The notes under the pieces: model-generated
The model's database searches: none
Told to the model about the DNA's origin: nothing
What the model saw: only the letters and a program-made list of their open reading frames with translations
Source: Pseudoips prasinana
Lineage: Eukaryota; Arthropoda; Insecta; Lepidoptera; Nolidae
Assembly: GCA_951640165.1 (NCBI GenBank)
Contig: OX621252.1
Coordinates: forward strand, 5,984,501-6,048,500
DNA length: 64,000 nt
Direction of reading: 5' to 3'
Shown: positions 40,922 through 52,026 of the stretch, one piece after another
Layout: each line of letters starts with the position of its first letter
Position numbering within the stretch: position 1 is the first letter of the stretch
Translations under genes and position numbers: made by a program

Positions 40922-43762
40922 TTGAGTAAAAGTGATACCCTCACTGTGCATTTAGAAGAACTAGACAATAGTAATAGAAGGATTGATGCTATATGCATCA
41001 CCGAACATTTTATGACACCTCACCAGGAAGGGCTTCTAAATATACCAAACTTCAGCTTAGCAACAAGTTTTTCCAGAGATAACAGAAAGGGTGGCGCCTG
41101 CATTCTGTCTAGGGTCGGTCACAAGTATAAAGTGCTAAACTTAGAGAAACATTCTTTAATCAATGTAATTGAATGTTGCGCGATAGAACTTACAGAACAC
41201 AACATTATTATTGTATGTATATATAGAGTGCCCCAATCTAATTTGGATAAATTTTTCGTAAATTTAAACAATATTCTGCATTTGTTGTGTTTAAAATTCA
41301 ACAACAAAAAGGTTATCTTATGTGGGGACTTTAATATTAATTTATTGAAAAGAAACAAACAAACGATAGATTTCGAATATACATTGTTAAGTTATAATTT
41401 AAAATTACAATTTTCTCAACCCACTAGATTAAGTAGTGGAACCTGCTTGGACAATATAGCACATAATGTAAAAGGCTGTAAAGGAGAAATTATAGAATTG
41501 GGTCTGTCAGATCACACCGCTCAATTTTTTAAATGTCCTGTAAAAAAGACACGTATTTTAAAACGCTGGAAAATAAACAGACGGAATTATTGTAAAGATA
41601 ATGTACAAAAATTTATAAATTGTTTAAAAAGTCTCACGTTTTCAGCCATATATACCACTAGTGATGTCAATGAGGCCTACGACTACTTTCTTGACTTATT
41701 CCGATGTTTTTACGATCTTTGCTTTCCGTTCGAAACATTAACAAAATCGATTACAAAAAAAGCAAAATGGATTACTAACGGTATAAGAAAATGCAGCAAA
41801 AAGAAAAGGCATTTGCTATGGCAATATAGAATAAATCGTACTCAAAACAATAAAGAATATTTTAAGACATATACGGCAAGGTTTAAAAGAGTTATAACAT
41901 TAACACAAAAATCGCAAAATAACTACTTTATCGAGACATCTAAAAATAAATCCAAAGCAGCATGGACCATTATTAATAATTCTAAGACTTGCTTCCCTAA
42001 AGAACCTATAACACAAATTCAAACGGAAACACAAAAAATCACAAACCCACTAAAAATAGCTCAGGCCTTTAATAAGTTTTATATTAATCAAGTTACCAAA
42101 CCAAAAAATACTATACCACAAATTAACGTCAGCCCAAATTCTCGGTCTATATTTATGGAGCCGACCATTCCTCAAGACATAAACAACCATATCAACACAC
42201 TAAGAAACACAAATAGTGTTGGTTTTGACGGAATATGCACTAAAGTTATCAAAAAAGTATCTCAATACATAGCTCCACATCTCAGTCATATTATTAATAT
42301 GAGCATTTCTAGCGGGATCTTCCCTGAAAAATTAAAAACATCAATAATTGTACCATTGCAAAAAAAAAGTGATAGACAAATTATATCTAACTATAGACCT
42401 ATTGCGTTAATACCCATCTTCTCAAAAATATTCGAGAAAGTTATCTACAAGTCTTTGTACAACTATCTTGAGAAATCAAACCTACTAGCCAAAGAACAAA
42501 AAGGATTTCGTAAGCAGAAGACAATCAACATGGCCATATATGACTTGCTTTTGCCTATAATGTCAAATGTGGATAGTAGAAATTCTGTATGCGCTATCTA
42601 TATGGACCTAACTAAGGCGTTTGATTATGTAGATTACTCTATACTGATACGCAAACTTGAGAAATACGGTATCAGGGGAAATACACTTGATCTCATTCAA
42701 TCTTATTTAACGGGCAGAAAGCAATTTGTAGAAATCACACAAATATGCTCAAATACCAGTTCCGAGAAAAAATACCGTTCCGACAGCGAACTAATTAAAT
42801 ACGGCGTTCCTCAAGGAAGTGTGCTAGGACCCCTTCTTTTTCTGCTCTATATAAATGACCTCCCAGAACAAATAAATCACCCCATGGTACTTTTCGCTGA
42901 CGATAGCACTGTAGTTATTAAGTGTGATGATCCCGACACATATGAAAATGAAATAAATATGACATTAAATAAAATTATATCATGGTTTGACAGTAATAAC
43001 CTAGTTATAAACTTAGAAAAGACCAAAATTATGCATTTTTACCAAAGAATCCCAAATAAAATTCTTGATACTAACTATTTAGGGACAAAAATAGAAACAA
43101 CTACCGCTATTAAGTTTCTTGGAATTAATATAGATAACAATTTGACTTGGAGATCCCAGACAGACCAAATATGTAAAAAACTCAATAAATTTGCCTATGT
43201 TCTCTACAAATTATCAAAAATAGTGAACATAGAATCCGTAATGACGGCCTATCATGGCTATGTTTCATCAACACTCAGATATGGCGTAATGTACTGGGGG
43301 AATTCTGTAGATAGAGAACTAGTATTTAGAGCCCAAAAACGATGTGTCAGAGCTATGTTTGGCCTAAAAAGCACAGACAGCTGTCACCCGTTCTTTATTC
43401 GTCACAAAATTCTTACCCTGCCATCGTTGTACATATACGAAACTAATGTTTTTGTAAAATCTAACATTTCGTCATATAAAATAGCTCCCAAAAGTCATTA
43501 CAGACGATTGCGGGATAAGAACAAGTCAGAACTCGAGGTCACCTATGGCAAAACTAAGCTGATGAATAATAGTACCTTCTGTATGGCCAAAATAGTATTC
43601 AATAAAATTCCAGAAAAAATTAAAACGTTGAATCTAGACAATTTTAAAAAAGAATTATTTAACATTTTGATAAATAAATGTTATTATTCATTGAAGGATT
43701 ATTTAGACGACAATTCTATAATTACTGCCTCAAAAAATTGTACATCAACTCACCTACGTTGA
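40922..43762 (+). CDS. LINE ORF2: APE endonuclease and reverse transcriptase, intact
   Basis: Numbered from 40922 (a TTG), the endonuclease shows E28 in CITEHF, D136 in LCGDFN and H198 in LGLSDH. RT follows with SNYRPIALIPIFSKIFEKV, motif A D562 in YMDLTKAFDYVD, motif B YGVPQGSVLGPLLFLLYIND and motif C FADD (D660-D661). The true frame is open upstream from 40856 and includes HQNIAGLLSKSD, the conserved start of the endonuclease fold, yet has no ATG there. Translation must therefore begin by frameshift, reinitiation or a non-AUG codon. The clade is CR1 group in the broad sense. A 5'-3' order with ORF1 just upstream and a GATTCT tail downstream completes the element. Confidence 0.9.
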   Translation: MSKSDTLTVHLEELDNSNRRIDAICITEHFMTPHQEGLLNIPNFSLATSFSRDNRKGGACILSRVGHKYKVLNLEKHSLINVIECCAIELTEHNIIIVCIYRVPQSNLDKFFVNLNNILHLLCLKFNNKKVILCGDFNINLLKRNKQTIDFEYTLLSYNLKLQFSQPTRLSSGTCLDNIAHNVKGCKGEIIELGLSDHTAQFFKCPVKKTRILKRWKINRRNYCKDNVQKFINCLKSLTFSAIYTTSDVNEAYDYFLDLFRCFYDLCFPFETLTKSITKKAKWITNGIRKCSKKKRHLLWQYRINRTQNNKEYFKTYTARFKRVITLTQKSQNNYFIETSKNKSKAAWTIINNSKTCFPKEPITQIQTETQKITNPLKIAQAFNKFYINQVTKPKNTIPQINVSPNSRSIFMEPTIPQDINNHINTLRNTNSVGFDGICTKVIKKVSQYIAPHLSHIINMSISSGIFPEKLKTSIIVPLQKKSDRQIISNYRPIALIPIFSKIFEKVIYKSLYNYLEKSNLLAKEQKGFRKQKTINMAIYDLLLPIMSNVDSRNSVCAIYMDLTKAFDYVDYSILIRKLEKYGIRGNTLDLIQSYLTGRKQFVEITQICSNTSSEKKYRSDSELIKYGVPQGSVLGPLLFLLYINDLPEQINHPMVLFADDSTVVIKCDDPDTYENEINMTLNKIISWFDSNNLVINLEKTKIMHFYQRIPNKILDTNYLGTKIETTTAIKFLGINIDNNLTWRSQTDQICKKLNKFAYVLYKLSKIVNIESVMTAYHGYVSSTLRYGVMYWGNSVDRELVFRAQKRCVRAMFGLKSTDSCHPFFIRHKILTLPSLYIYETNVFVKSNISSYKIAPKSHYRRLRDKNKSELEVTYGKTKLMNNSTFCMAKIVFNKIPEKIKTLNLDNFKKELFNILINKCYYSLKDYLDDNSIITASKNCTSTHLR

Positions 43763-44016
43763 CAATTATGAATTTATTGGACATTAATATTTAGAATGAC
43801 ATGTAATAAGTATTTTGACATTTTTATATTTAAATTAATTATTTTAACCAATGAATTTGTTATATTATTAGTTAAATTATTCATTATGTTAATTAAATAC
43901 AATATTTGTACGCCCCTGGGCAAAACATAGAGGATCTACCTGTTTGTAACATCTCACAACTTGTTGTAATTTGACCTATGTCAACAAATAAAGATTCTGA
44001 TTCTGATTCTGATTCT

Positions 44017-45520
44017 GTAGCTCCGGCGTCTGTTCTCTAACCAGTCTTGTTAAATTACCATCGTATCGAATTATGAACATGAGGGGATACAGCGTGCTAG
44101 GTGTACTTTATTTTAGCACTGTTTCTCGAAATACAGGCTATAGCCCAGTTTGGGAGACAGTACTAGTACTTTTTGTAAAGTTGTGCATTCACTATTCTGT
44201 AATCATTAGTTGGTAACTATTATTCGGTTCAAATAAACATTGCTACTTTTTTTTTACTTTATTTGTCTGTGTTTTCAAACTGAGTATATAGTTGGTTAGT
44301 CTCCGTTGAGAATGGCCGTTGTTGGCCGAAATCTTTCGGGAGTACTATACATTAATAAAAATCTAAAATCGTCTGTCATAATTGCGTATCACTTATTACT
44401 ACGCAGGTTTTCGTAGTCGATGAAAATTTTAAACGGTATGCGATTGTAAAGCTACGACGCGGTGACGTAGCATGTAACCAATTTTGAGCTATTATTTTTT
44501 GGAAATACTCATATGTCTTTGATCAAACTCATGCCGAAATTTAATCTTGAGCTGATTAATCAACTAGATTCGGACAAGGGCTCGATATTATACGGCTGGG
44601 CCTTGGAGATAACGCAACGCTGTAGCTCCGGCGTCTGTTCTCTTACGAGTCTTGTTAAATAAGAGTCGCATTGAATTATGAACATGAGGGAATGCAACGT
44701 GCTAGATGCACTTTCTTTATCTGTGTTTTCAAACTGAGTATATAGTTGGTTAGTCTCTGTTGACCATGGTCGTCGTTGCCTTAAAGCAGCCATAAGCACT
44801 ATACATTAATACAAATTTAAAATCAGCAGTCATAATTGCGTAACACTTACTACTACGCAGGTTTACGTATTCGATGAAAATTTATGAACGGTATGTGATT
44901 GTAAAGCTACGACGCGGCGACGTAGCATGTAAGCAATTTTGAGCTATTATTTTTTGTAAATACTCATATTTCTTTGATCAAACTCATGCCGAAATTCAAT
45001 CATGAGCTGATTAATCAACTAGATTCGGACACGGGCTCGATATTATATGGCTCGGCCTTGGAGACTACGCAACGCTGTAGCTCCGGCGTCTGTTCCCTTC
45101 CCAGTCTTGTTAAATAAGTGTCGCATCGAATTATGAACGTGAGGGAATGGAGCGTGCTAGATGCACTTTCTTTATCTGTGTTTTCAAACTGAGTATATAG
45201 TTGGATAGTCTCTGTTGACCATGGTCGTCGTTGCCTAAAAGCAGCCATAAGCACTATACATTAACACAAATTTAAAATCAGCAGCCATAATTGCGTAATA
45301 CTTACTACTACGCAGTCGACGTTTACGTAGTCGAAAATCTATGATCGGTAAACGGTATGCCATTGTAGAACATGACGTAGCAAAGGTATAGTTTAGAGCT
45401 ACATATTATTGTTTGAAGAGACTCGTACCTACATAATTATGTCTTCTATCAAACTCATGCAAAAATTCAAACTGAAATTAATCAAGCATTATGCCACGGA
45501 CTCGAATATAATATTGGCAA
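44017..45520 (+). repeat. About 455-bp tandem repeat derived from SINE C
   Basis: Three units, with GTAGCTCCGGCGTCTGTT at 44017, 44622 and 45077 and TCTGTGTTTTCAAACTGAG at about 44265, 44720 and 45174. The end of each unit (GTTGGTTAGTCTCCGTTGAG, AATGGCCGTTGTTGGCCG) matches the SINE C 3' region. The longer first period (605 bp) is explained by a 142-bp insertion. Confidence 0.85.
44114..44255. mobile_element. Short insertion with 9-bp target-site duplication
   Basis: ACTTTATTT occurs at 44105-44113 and 44256-44264, while the other two tandem units have a single related site. The 142-bp insert ends in AAATAAACATTGCTAC and a T-run, suggesting a short retroposed fragment. Confidence 0.7.
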
Positions 45521-45549
45521 CAAAGTAAATAAGTATCTATTTCTACCAG

Positions 45550-45770
45550 TTGGTAGTAGCAATAATTAGTATCTCTTAATTTTCTTTTTCTTTTTAATGT
45601 TTTACACTGTTTTTACCCTACTTCTACAAATCTCCCTCTGTCAGTGGTTTGCTGGAAGAAAACTCATTAATGAGTTAAGCTCGCCTTTGTACATCAATTT
45701 ACAAATACACATGTATAAAATGTATATTTACTGTGTGCAATAAAGAATAAGAATGAGTATGAGTATGCTT
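45550..45770 (+). repeat. CR1-like LINE 3' end
   Basis: GCTGGAAGAAAACTCATTAA, GCTCGCCTTTGTACATCAAT and GTGTGCAATAAAGAATAAGA followed by ATGAGT repeats; the same plan as the other CR1 3' ends. Confidence 0.65.
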
Positions 45771-45889
45771 ATATTAAATTCAACGAATCAATAAATTAAT
45801 GTTTTCGGAGAAAGATAAATTTCATCGTAGGAGTTAACCAAAAAAGCACCTAGTTAGTTAGTTGGGCGATAGGTTTCCGCACTTAGCCT

Positions 45890-46292
45890 CCTAATTGAGC
45901 CATTGTGCGTGATGTTTGTTTGGCTACTCGAACCATTTTAGTTCCATCCAGAAGTCCAGGAGACCACGAAAGCCTGGCTTGAGGACCTCCTGCAGTGTCT
46001 TTGGATAATTCAGGAACTTTGCCCGTTGGTAAGCAACACTCTTGCAGTATGACAGTACGTGTGCTGGTGTTTCTTCATTTTCAATGCACCCTCTGCACAG
46101 GGGGCTGCCTGTGACACCAATCTTGAAGAGGTGTTTGTTTAGTGTGCAGTGTCCGGTAATTGTGCCTATCACCATGCGTACATCCTTCCTGTTCAGGTGT
46201 AATAGATTATGCGATAGGCGTTTGTTCAGAGGTGGTAGAAAATGGTAGAAAAAAGCACCTAAACCACACTCCATAACAAGAATATCCGCCAC
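45890..46292 (-). pseudogene. LINE ORF2 C-terminus (I/R1-like) with CCHC motif
   Basis: The minus-strand frame ends GLLDFWMELKWFE and contains CRGCIENEETPAHVLSYC (C-x2-C-x8-H-x4-C). It is the same module as at 13900-14240. The 3' UTR (AAGTGCGGAAACCTATCGCC) follows to about 45850. The upstream part is missing. Confidence 0.75.
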
Positions 46293-46655
46293 CAGTATTC
46301 CATAAACTAATAAATATTCACACAGAACGACAGCACGGGTTTTAATTGAATCCTAACCATTATCCGCTTAATCGGATCGACGCATATCGAATCTGTTTTC
46401 ATAAAACAAAGAATATTGAGCAAGAAAAATGGAATATGAATTTAGAAAAGTAAATTATGAATATGAGAAAGGAAATTAAATGTCGTAAATTATTTTTTGT
46501 TTAACTCAGCGAACGCAGATTTATATAATGCTCAATTTTAATATTACAGAATTAGTGGCTTTCTTATTATATGGCTTTATAACATGCTTATAATGTACTT
46601 TATTTTCATAGGAAAATCAATGTTTTTTTTTAAGAAAAATAATAATGTCGACCTG
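46293..46655. other. No gene seen
   Basis: AT-rich, no exon or repeat partner. Confidence 0.4.
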
Positions 46656-46659
46656 GTCA

Positions 46660-46975
46660 AATTTAACCTACGGCGGCCAGTCTCAATTCTCCGCGGGACA
46701 TAATATAATGCGCAAGTGTGTGCAAACAGAGGTAACCTTCTATCCATCACTCTTACGATGATGGAACTCTCTGGGACGACGAGTGGCACGACCGGAAAGA
46801 GGTCAGGTACAGAGTCGACGGTTTTACGTGCTCTTCGGGGCACGGGGCGTAAATACCGCTAACTTCTAGAATTCAAGCTGATACTAAGAATTTTTTCTTT
46901 ACAAGAATCCCTCATTCACTTATAGATCCGACCCGAGAATTGAACCCAGGACCTAGCCAACGAGGCTGCCTTCCA
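46660..46975 (-). mobile_element. SINE family C
   Basis: Minus-strand copy with head at the right (GAGAATTGAACCCAGGACCT) and body CTCGGGGCACGGGGCGTAAA-like sequence near 46830. Confidence 0.75.
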
Positions 46976-47104
46976 CGATGCCGGTGCTGCTCACACTTTC
47001 TGATACTACGACGGTAATGAGTATGCCCTATCTTTACATTTGAGTCATAATAGAAATAGATGTAACGATATTAAATTGATTTTGTCGTCTAAAATACAGA
47101 ATAT

Positions 47105-47362
47105 ATAATACCCTGGGACATTATTCACACACGGCCATTTGATACCAAACTACATAAAGCTTGTACTATGGAAACCAGATAACTGGTATATTACATACAC
47201 TACTTTTCTTTCGTAAATACATACTTATAAAGATAATTACATCCCGCCTCAGGACAAACAGACATGTTCATGCATACTAATATATGACCTGAGTGGGAAT
47301 CGAACCCACGACCTGCAGCGTCAAAGGCAACCAAACACGCCAACCGGCCCGACGAGAATCGC
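47105..47362 (-). mobile_element. SINE family B, near full length
   Basis: The minus strand shows the tRNA-like head GGGCCGGTTGGCGTGTTTGG, B box GGGTTCGATTCCC, and the 3' end AATAATGTCCCAGGG. It is a reference copy for reading the interrupted family members. Confidence 0.85.
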
Positions 47363-47368
47363 CAGTAA

Positions 47369-47552
47369 TCATACTAATATTATAAAGGCGAAAGTTTGTG
47401 AGTATGTGAGTGTGTATGTGTTTTACTTCTTCACGTCTAAACGGCTGGTGTGATTTTAATAAAATTTGGTATGGATTTAGCTAACATCCTGGATTAACAC
47501 ATAGGCTATAATTTATAAAGTTCACGCGGGCAAAACCACGGGCCACAGCTAG
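47369..47552 (+). mobile_element. Helitron-like non-autonomous element
   Basis: Starts TCATACTAATATTATAAAGG after an A (47368) and ends CACAGCTAG before a T (47553), as Helitrons do. 184 bp, no ORF. Confidence 0.65.
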
Positions 47553-47707
47553 TAACAAATAACTTATAAAATATTCGTATGTATAACTCTGTATTGTTAT
47601 TTCTTCGTTCCTAACCAAATAAATACCTAACAATACAACATTCATGAACTGTTACCAAGATAATAATAATAAGGAAGAATGTAATGAATAATCTTTATTA
47701 TCATAAA

Positions 47708-49764
47708 TATTTTCATAAACAGTAGAACTCATACAATTCTACGAAATCAAATCAAAGTGAAGAGGAATGAGAAACAAGATTTGATTAAATATCCACTAAC
47801 AACGTCGACAAGTTGTATTAAAAACTATACACAGGTTGATTTTCCGTCATCTCCTATATTTTTTGGGTTCCGTAGCCAAATGGCAAAAAACGGAACCCTT
47901 ATAGATTCGTCGTCTCTGTCTGTCTCTCTGTCTGTCCGTCCGTATGTCACAGCCACTTTTTTCCGAAACTATAATAGCTGTACTGTTGAAACTTGGTACG
48001 TAGATGTATTCTGTGAACCGCATTACGATTTACACACAAAAATAGAAAAAAACAATAATTTTGGGGGTTCCCCATACATAGATCTGAAACTCAAAAAAAA
48101 TTTAATCATCGTTCTTAGCCATACATATGGGGTATCTATATAAATGATATTGAGGTTTCTAATATAATTTTTTTCTAAACTGAATAGTTTGCGCGGGAGA
48201 CACTTCCAAAGCGGTAAAATGAGTGAGGGAACTTCTAAAATAAGAGAATGATAAAACTAAAAAAAATATATGATGTACATTCCCATATAAACTACCAACG
48301 AAAATTGGTTTGAACGAGATCTAGTAAGTAGTTTTTTTTACTACGTCATAAATCGTAAACCGCAATGTACCTTTCTTTTAATCAAGTTAAATACTTGCTG
48401 CTACGGAACCCTTCATGTGCGAGTCCGACTCGCTTTTGGCCGGTTTTTTATCTATATTTCCAGTATCAGATATCGTCTACTCCTGGACATAGGTCTCCTC
48501 CAAAGGTTTCTATGGCGTTACCATTTGAAGGGGTTTGCCGTTGTCGCCGCACTTGGCATGCGAGTTGGCGACCGCAGTGGGGACCTATACACAGGTGGTG
48601 CTGCTACCCGACTACCTGCTGTATCGCTTAGTCGCCTTTTACGACTGGAACTAGTACTAAGAATTTTTTCTTTACAAGAATCCCTGATTCACTTATAGAC
48701 CCTATTTTCATAAACAGTAGAGTTCTTAAAATTCTACGAAATCATGTCAAAGTGAAGAGGAATGAGAAACAAGATTTGATAATATATACACAGGTTGATT
48801 TTCCGTCATCTCCTATATTTTTATCTATATTTACATTATCAGATATCGTCTACTCCTGGACATAGGTCTCCTCCAAAGGTTTCTATGGCGTTACCATTTG
48901 AAGGGGTTTGCCGTTGTCGCCGCACTTGGCATGCGAGTTGGCGACCGCAGTGGGGACCTATACACAGGTGGTGCTGCTACCCGACTACCTGCTGTATCGC
49001 TTAGTCGCCTTTTACGACTGGAACTAGTACTAATAATTTTTTCTTTACAAGAATCCCTGATTCACTTATAGACCCTATTTTCATAAACAGTAGAGTTCTT
49101 AAAATTCTACGAAATCATGTCAAAGTGAAGAGGAATGAGAAACAAGATTTGATAATATATACACAGGTTGATTTTCCGTCATCTCCTATATTTTTATCTA
49201 TATTTACATTATCAGATATCGTCTACTCCTGGACATAGGTCTCCTCCAAAGGTTTGTATAGCGTTACCATTTGAAGGGGTTTGGCGTTGTCGCCGCACTT
49301 GGCAGGCGAGTTGGCGACCGCAGTGGGGACCTATACACAGGTGGTGCTGCTACCCGACTACCTGCTGTATCGCTTAGTCGCCTTTTACGACTGGAACTAG
49401 TACTAAGAATTTTTTCTTTACAAGAATCCCTGATTCACTTATAGACCCTATTTTCATAAACAGTAGAGTTCTTAAAATTCTACGAAATCATGTCAAAGTG
49501 AAGAGGAATGAGAAACAAGATTTGATAATATATACACAGGTTGATTTTCCGTCATCTCCTATATTTTTATCTATATTTACATTATCAGATATCGTCTACT
49601 CCTGGACATAGGTCTCCTCCAAAGGTTTGTATAGCGTTACCATTTGAAGGGGTTTGGCGTTGTCGCCGCACTTGGCAGGCGAGTTGGCGACCGCAGTGGG
49701 GACCTATACACAGGTGGTGCTGCTACCCGACTACCTGCTGTATCGCTTAGTCGCCTTTTACGAC
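47708..49764 (+). repeat. 373-bp tandem repeat, four units
   Basis: ATCAGATATCGTCTACTCC starts at 48465, 48838, 49211 and 49584, exactly 373 bp apart. TATTTTCATAAACAGTAGA recurs at 47708, 48703, 49076 and 49449. The unit contains repeat J (GGGGACCTATACACAGGTGG). The last two units share changes not in the first two, indicating step-wise duplication. Repeating 69-codon frames inside are artefacts. Confidence 0.93.
47865..48443. mobile_element. 579-bp insertion in the first tandem unit
   Basis: Begins GGGTTCCGTAGCC and ends GCTACGGAACCC...TTTTGGCCGG, with a 5' hairpin (GGGTTCCGT / ACGGAACCC) and a 3' hairpin (GCGAGTC / GACTCGC). The other units read straight through (CTCCTATATTTTTATCTAT), giving the empty site; insertion is within a T-run. 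It includes a CTGTCTGTCCGTCCG run. A widespread lepidopteran repeat by memory; class unclear. Confidence 0.75.
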
Positions 49765-49769
49765 ACCGC

Positions 49770-50250
49770 ACAAATGCGAAAATTGATTAAATATCGACTT
49801 TAACAACGTTGGCAACTTATATAAAAAGCTACATTATAACTGAAACTATTCTAACAATAGTGGAGCGCCGTAAGGCATAAAAATTGTAAAATCTCGGAAT
49901 CCAGGGCCAGTCAATGAATCTTCATGAAAACTGTTCGACTGCATTGTTAAAAGCTCAAATGATAAAGTTAAAAAAAAACAAAATGGCCGATCTCGATTAC
50001 AACACAATTTACTGAAAAATGAGAGGGACAAGAGGAAAAAAAAAATTTACAGTAAATGTTTCAATTTTATGCCTAATAAATTATATTTGCGTAGTAACTT
50101 TAATGTTAATTCATTAATATTTAACAAAAAACAACGAGTGACATAATGCGTATATATAATTATACATTTCTACATTATTGTCGTCGTCATCGTCATCGAT
50201 CTCATAGATGTTTGAATTTTTCCTTAATTGATCGATTTGAGAGCGGCCTA
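49770..50250. other. No gene seen
   Basis: Starts with a decayed match to the 47790-47830 flank (GATTAAATATCGACTTTAAC). The remainder is AT-rich. Confidence 0.4.
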
Positions 50251-50251
50251 A

Positions 50252-50572
50252 TCTATACATATAATAAAATCGTAGGAAAGTCAAAACTGTACATTGAATT
50301 TTTTTTTTAAAGGATACTTGGGGCGTGATCTGCCGTCGGTATCGAAGCCAAAAATATAGTTCTTAAAATTTTTGTCTGTTTATCTGTTTGTCTGTATGTA
50401 TGTCCGGGCTAAACTCAAAAAGTACTGCATGGATTTACTTCAAATGTTGCATGAATATTACTAAGAGGTTGGGCCAACATATAGGCTACATATTATCACG
50501 CTACCACCTACGGGGGAGGAGCTGTGATAATTTACAAAATTTAACGCAGGTAAAGCCGCGGGGCGCAGCTAG
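50252..50572 (+). mobile_element. Helitron-like non-autonomous element
   Basis: TCTATACATATAATAAAATC at the 5' end after an A, and GGGGCGCAGCTAG followed by T at the 3' end. Internal GTCTGTTTGTCTGTATG typical of the group. Confidence 0.65.
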
Positions 50573-50756
50573 TGTATTAAATAAAACTACGTTATCGTTG
50601 AAATAGCTTTTAGCGTAAACATCTAAATTATAACCTTTGTTAAATAGGCTGTTTATGAGAGCCCAGGAACTGATTCGTGAATTACCCACTCACAGAGTTC
50701 TCGCCTCAAAGTAACTTATCAGCGCTTCACAGAAATATGTATGTACCTACGATAGA

Positions 50757-50930
50757 GTTATAAATAATTTTTATAAATGTTTTCATACAAACAATACAAT
50801 GTGTACCTAAATATCTGTGTTACTAGAAATAATAATCTATACAACTATATTACTACAAACACGTTCTGACTATTTACAAGCGCTTTTTTAAAGTCTATGT
50901 GAATAAAAAACCTTTTTTATTTTATTTAGT
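50757..50930 (+). repeat. Dispersed retroposon 3' end, family F
   Basis: Third copy (CAAGCGCTTTTTTAAAGTCT, GTGAATAAAAAACCTTTTTT). Confidence 0.65.
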
Positions 50931-51014
50931 ACCTAGCCTTAGATTAACTAAAGTACTCACAAAACACAACGAAACTTTTTTGCGGAATTCCCTAAAGGTT
51001 TTCGCCCATTAACG

Positions 51015-51410
51015 TGATCATCAGCCTGATTTTGTCCACTGCAGGACATAGGCCTCCCCGTTAGCTTTTTATAATGTTGCCTTATGGAGGGGCTTGCCTT
51101 AGTTAAACAGTTAGTTGGTAGTAGTACACAGGTGACGCTGCTACCCCTTAGGGTCAGCGCAGACAGAGAGGAGCGCAGCGGAGAGGATTTTATTAAGGCA
51201 CTAGAAAATCAACTTTAGAACTATAGGAATAAAGTGCATATATGCTTGAACCTGACAAAATGCTCGCACAGTCTCGCGCATTTTAATGTTCAAGCATACA
51301 CGCACTTTATTTCAATAATTTTAAAGTTAATTTTCTAGTGCCTTAATCAAATCCTCTCCGCTGCGCTCTTCTCGGTCTGCGCTGACCATTAGTCGCCTTT
51401 CAAAACATTA
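51015..51410 (+). repeat. Dispersed repeat J (copy 2), interrupted by a fold-back MITE
   Basis: CCACTGCAGGACATAGGCCT to GACGCTGCTACCCC, then after the MITE TTAGTCGCCTTTC. The order matches the 373-bp unit core. Confidence 0.65.
51152..51388. mobile_element. Fold-back MITE (~237 bp) with TTAG duplication
   Basis: Inverted arms of about 105-110 bp start GGTCAGCGCAGAC and pair across almost the whole element. TTAG flanks both sides (51148-51151 and 51389-51392). No ORF. Confidence 0.8.
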
Positions 51411-51411
51411 C

Positions 51412-52020
51412 GACATAGTTCTATCTCATATGCCAATTTATCAGATATCAGGCGAGGTGAGGTACTTCTATGGAACTATTTTCTTCACAACAAAACTGAA
51501 GTTAAAACCACACTACACGAATCCCCAATCTCTCTTGTAAGAAAGCATCACGAGACAGAAAATTCAGTGTCTAACCCGAATTATCGCGTTCCAAACAATT
51601 TTTCTTCTAAAGAACAACATTTTTATATGCCAATAAAATAAGTTAACGCAAACCGTACCTATTGTAATAACAAGAGATACATATTATCCTTTAGGCAATA
51701 AAACCATAGACAACAAAATTGTTAGTCGTAGATATGTCACACATTGCATAAGCAAAATCCATAACAACTTTATTTATATTATCAAGTAACGGTGGGGAAT
51801 AATCTAGGTTTTTTTTCAGCGGGTTTGTGCTTTGAGGGGAGAGGACTAAAGGATGCCTCCGGAAGGGGCTTCCTTAATTTTTCATTCGATCTCGTATGAT
51901 ACTGGAAATTTCATACACGTGTTCATATAAAAGCTGTAGCATATTACATTTTGGATTAAATAAGACCAAAAATTGATTTTAAGAATACCCCGTCTTTTTA
52001 ACCTGATATACAGATTCTCA
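51412..52020. other. No gene seen
   Basis: No supported feature. Confidence 0.4.
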
Positions 52021-52026
52021 AAGTAG

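Larger units (their letters stand above)
38869..44016 (+). mobile_element. Nearly complete CR1-group LINE with two ORFs
   Basis: 5' UTR of ~0.8 kb, ORF1 (39670-40884), ORF2 (through 43762), and a 3' UTR ending AACAAATAAAGATTCTGATT with a GATTCT-repeat tail (about 43992-44016). The microsatellite tail instead of poly(A) fits CR1-type LINEs. The 5' border is placed where SINE C similarity stops and is approximate; I could not define a clear target-site duplication. Both ORFs are free of internal stops, so this copy is young. Confidence 0.85.

Noticed and set aside
48365..49750. Repeated plus-strand frames of 69-93 codons with the same sequence
   Set aside because: They recur only because the 373-bp unit is tandemly repeated; no domain, and the unit is related to non-coding repeat J.
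44017..49764. Tandem repeats considered as a CRISPR array
   Set aside because: Units are 373-455 bp without short conserved repeats and unique spacers, and the genome is eukaryotic.
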